From an uncultured Clostridia bacterium (GTDB lineage Bacteria > Bacillota > Clostridia > Christensenellales > Borkfalkiaceae): DNA of 24,334 nt. Both the position numbers and the translations under genes were made by a program. The notes below the pieces were generated by a model. It worked only from the letters and a program-made list of their open reading frames with translations. It was not told the DNA's origin and did not search any database. The stretch spans positions 1 to 24,334 of the forward strand of contig CAKQLR010000029.1 of the NCBI GenBank assembly GCA_934254725.1, written 5' to 3'. Below are positions 22,174 to 24,334 of the stretch, piece by piece (positions within the stretch are counted from its first letter, which is position 1; each line of letters begins with the position of its first letter).

Positions 22174-23802
22174 ATGGCTATATCCATGAACGCCCTGCTC
22201 TCTGATGCGACAGTGACACCGTTGATTTTAGGAATTGTTATCGCGGCGGTAGTTGGTCTTGCCATAGGTTGGCTTGTCGGGTACTTTGTATTCTCAAAGC
22301 TGCGCGAAAGAAAAATAGGCGAAACTAAATCCGTCGTAAAAAAGATGCTTGACGATGCTCAAACGGAAAGCAAACAGTTAAAGAAAGAAGCAATCATCGA
22401 AGCCAAAGAGCAGGAATTAAAATTGCGCAATGATTTCGAAAGGGAATCAAAAGAAAAACGCGCGGAAATGCAAAAGCTTGAGTCCAGACTTAACCAGAAA
22501 GACGATATTCTTAACAAGAAAGAAATCAATTTGATTAAGAGAAACGACGAACTCGAGCAAACAAGAAAAGAATTAGATAATTACAAAAAAGAAATCGACA
22601 AAAAATCTCAGGACGTCGATAAGCGCAGCGAGCTTGTTGAAAAGCAGCAGGAGCTTATGACTCAGGAGCTTGAAAAGGTAGCTCAGCTTTCTCAGGAGGA
22701 GGCTAAGGCTCAACTTGTCGAGATTATTAAGGACGACGCTCGTAAAGAAGCCGCCGTTTTCGTAAGGAATCAGGAGGCAACCGCTAAGGAGGAAGCCGAA
22801 AAGAAAGCAAAAAATCTTATAAGTCTTGCCGTTCAGCGTTGCTGTACCGATCACGCTTCGGAAATAACCGTTTCGGTAGTACCCCTTCCGAACGACGATA
22901 TGAAAGCGAGAATTATCGGACGAGAAGGCAGAAACATAAGGGCGCTTGAAAACGCCACGGGTATAGAATTCGTTATCGACGATACGCCCGAAGTTGTTAT
23001 TCTTTCGGGCTTCGACCCAGTAAGAAGAGAAGTTGCCCGTCTTGCCCTTGAAAAGCTTGTCGCCGACGGCAGAATTCATCCGGCAAGCATAGAGGATACG
23101 GTTGAAAAGGTAAGAAAAGAGCTTGATATTAAAATAAAAGAAACGGGCGAAGCCGCTATGTTCGACGCAGGTCTGTACGGCATTCACCCCGAACTTATAA
23201 AGCTTCTCGGTAGATTGAAATACCGTACAAGCTACGGGCAGAACGTTCTTCAGCATTCTTTGGAAGTCAGCGCTCTTGCGGGGCTTATGGCTCAGGAACT
23301 CGGTTGCGACGTAAATCTTGCTAAACGCGGAGGACTTCTCCACGATATAGGCAAGGCTGTCGATCACGAGGTAGAAGGTACGCATATTCAGATAGGTACC
23401 GACCTTGCCAGAAAGTACAAGGAAAGCAATAAGGTTATCAACTGTATTCAGGCGCACCACGGCGATGTTGAACCTACAACCATAGAGGCCGTTCTCGTTC
23501 AGGCTGCGGACGCTATTTCTGGAGCAAGACCCGGTGCGAGAAGAGAAACCACAACCAATTACGTTAAACGTCTCGAAAAGCTCGAATCAATCGGTCAGGG
23601 CTTCAAGGGCGTCGATAAATGCTACGCTATTCAGGCAGGCAGAGAAATCCGCGTAATAGTAAAACCCGAGCAGATAGACGATGCAAAGACCCTTTTCCTT
23701 GCAAAGGATATAGCAAAGAAAATAGAGGAAGAGCTTGAATATCCCGGACAGATTAAAGTCAACGTTATCAGGGAATACCGTAGCGTCGAGTATGCAAAAT
23801 AA
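22174..23802 (+). CDS. rny: Ribonuclease Y
   Basis: 542 residues, close to the usual 520. One membrane helix at about 17-42, a long charged coiled-coil (about 50-215), a KH RNA-binding domain with IIGREGRN (about 247-254), then an HD domain with GLLHDIGKA (H390, D391 as metal ligands) and AHHGD further on. RNase Y is the membrane-bound endonuclease that starts mRNA decay in many Gram-positive bacteria, acting on the cytoplasmic face. GAGGAGG precedes the ATG. The gene has its own promoter and a terminator-like hairpin after the stop. Confidence 0.97.
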   Translation: MAISMNALLSDATVTPLILGIVIAAVVGLAIGWLVGYFVFSKLRERKIGETKSVVKKMLDDAQTESKQLKKEAIIEAKEQELKLRNDFERESKEKRAEMQKLESRLNQKDDILNKKEINLIKRNDELEQTRKELDNYKKEIDKKSQDVDKRSELVEKQQELMTQELEKVAQLSQEEAKAQLVEIIKDDARKEAAVFVRNQEATAKEEAEKKAKNLISLAVQRCCTDHASEITVSVVPLPNDDMKARIIGREGRNIRALENATGIEFVIDDTPEVVILSGFDPVRREVARLALEKLVADGRIHPASIEDTVEKVRKELDIKIKETGEAAMFDAGLYGIHPELIKLLGRLKYRTSYGQNVLQHSLEVSALAGLMAQELGCDVNLAKRGGLLHDIGKAVDHEVEGTHIQIGTDLARKYKESNKVINCIQAHHGDVEPTTIEAVLVQAADAISGARPGARRETTTNYVKRLEKLESIGQGFKGVDKCYAIQAGREIRVIVKPEQIDDAKTLFLAKDIAKKIEEELEYPGQIKVNVIREYRSVEYAK

Positions 23803-23820
23803 TTAAAAAATATAAACGGA

Positions 23821-23850
23821 TTGTCACCATAAAGGGTGGCAATTTGTTTT
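23821..23850 (+). terminator. Terminator-like hairpin after rny
   Basis: TTGTCACC (23821-23828) pairs with GGTGGCAA (23835-23842), eight pairs with one G-U, followed by TTTGTTTT. Its 3' arm can alternatively pair with a downstream sequence (23887-23894). Confidence 0.7.
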
Positions 23851-23871
23851 GAAACCGATCTTTGATTTTCT

Positions 23872-23907
23872 CGTTTAACCGAACAGAAATTGCCGTCTCG
23901 GTTAACG
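23872..23907 (+). promoter_or_regulatory. Hairpin in the leader of the YitT-family gene
   Basis: TTAACCGA (23875-23882) pairs with TCGGTTAA (23898-23905), extended by CG/CG around a bulged T. Its 15-base loop holds AAATTGCC, complementary to the rny terminator arm. No promoter was found between rny and the next gene. Confidence 0.5.
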
Positions 23908-23994
23908 ACAGGGATTGCTTTTTATCTCCGATGTAAAGAACAGTTACGTGGCGCACGGCCGGTCGCTTTGCCCTATAAAGGAAAAAACTTAAAA

Positions 23995-24334
23995 ATGAAA
24001 TCAAACTTTTTACATAAGTTAAAAGAATATCTGTTTATAATAGCGGGCGGAATGCTTTACGCTTTCTCCGTCTACTATTTTATATACGAAAACAAATTTA
24101 CAAGCGGCGGCGTTGCCGGCATAGTTGCCATGGTGTGCTATTTTTTACCCGAAAGTTTCGTTAAGTACGGCGGCGTAATAAATCTTTGCATACACGTGCC
24201 TCTTTTGATTTTCGCATTTTTCAAACTCAATAAGGATTTTGCGATCAAAACGATGGTCAACGTTCTTTCAGTATCAGCCACGCTATACATTTTGCCGGAA
24301 ATCAAGGATATAATCGGTCTTGATCAGTATATTG
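23995..24334 (+). CDS. YitT-family membrane protein, N-terminal part (window end)
   Basis: Only the first 113 residues are present; the gene runs off the window. Three or four hydrophobic segments are visible: LFIIAGGMLYAFSVYYFIY (about 13-31), a TSGGVAGIVAMVCYF stretch (about 37-51), and VINLCIHVPLLIFAFFKL (about 61-78). The early TSGGVAGI pattern is typical of YitT/DUF161 membrane proteins, whose role is unclear. AAGGA lies about 13 bases before the ATG, longer than ideal. The leader contains the structured region at 23821-23907. Confidence 0.85.
   Translation, partial: MKSNFLHKLKEYLFIIAGGMLYAFSVYYFIYENKFTSGGVAGIVAMVCYFLPESFVKYGGVINLCIHVPLLIFAFFKLNKDFAIKTMVNVLSVSATLYILPEIKDIIGLDQYI

Noticed and set aside
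22573..23460. Long antisense frame of 295 codons over rny
   Set aside because: It is a shadow of the rny coding frame; no ribosome site or family features, and rny itself is unambiguous.
1..24334. Mobile elements, CRISPR arrays, prophage or toxin-antitoxin pairs
   Set aside because: No transposase, integrase, direct repeat array, phage structural gene or paired small toxin-like genes were found; the gene content looks like stable chromosomal core.

Overview
The window reads as an ordinary chromosomal stretch of a low-to-mid GC Gram-positive bacterium, most likely a Clostridia-type member of the Bacillota. Three things point there: sigma-A promoters of the TTGACA-N17-TATAAT kind, some with extended -10; strong AGGAGG-like ribosome binding sites; and a gene set with membrane-anchored RNase Y, a FakA/DegV pair, a LexA that binds Gram-positive CGAAC-N4-GTTCG boxes, a YolD-like protein and a dimeric glycyl-tRNA synthetase. 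Genus cannot be resolved from sequence reading alone. I see no prophage, transposase, insertion sequence, CRISPR array or rRNA.

Left part (1-5.5 kb): a leftward gene for a membrane-anchored protein with two C-terminal DUF1508/YegP-like units diverges from a rightward BaiN/YhiN-type flavoprotein. Next comes a unit behind a consensus promoter whose spacer carries a TetR-type palindrome: a YfcE-type metallophosphoesterase, an ABC ATPase and its large permease. Centre-left (5.5-6.2 kb): a leftward array of six tRNA genes, transcribed Gly-Arg-His-Gln-Lys-Lys, with its own consensus promoter and terminator. A compact three-stem element lies between that terminator and the terminator of the ABC operon.

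Middle (6.4-13.7 kb): a DegV/FakB-FakA fatty-acid kinase pair; an operon-like run of a YgjP-type zinc metallopeptidase, an AraC-type regulator and GluRS; then a CDF cation exporter whose metal-site motifs look Mn-type.

Right-centre (13.7-18.5 kb): a leftward SOS operon, lexA then a Y-family polymerase then a YolD-like gene, controlled by two tandem LexA boxes. Divergent from it is a 66-residue ferredoxin-thioredoxin-reductase-like Fe-S protein, followed by a convergent GlyRS gene and an unrecognised 102-residue protein. Right part (18.5-24.3 kb): GlnRS, a CvpA-like membrane protein, a VTT/TMEM64-like membrane protein, RNase Y, and a YitT-family membrane protein cut by the window end.

Functionally the window is dominated by translation (three aminoacyl-tRNA synthetases and six tRNAs, including the tRNA-Gln and tRNA-Gly substrates of two of them), DNA-damage response, RNA decay and membrane or lipid housekeeping. 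The most interesting signals are the self-contained lexA-polymerase-YolD mutagenesis operon, the palindrome and hairpin upstream of the phosphoesterase/ABC unit, the structured element at 5561-5619, and the alternative-pairing leader before the YitT gene.
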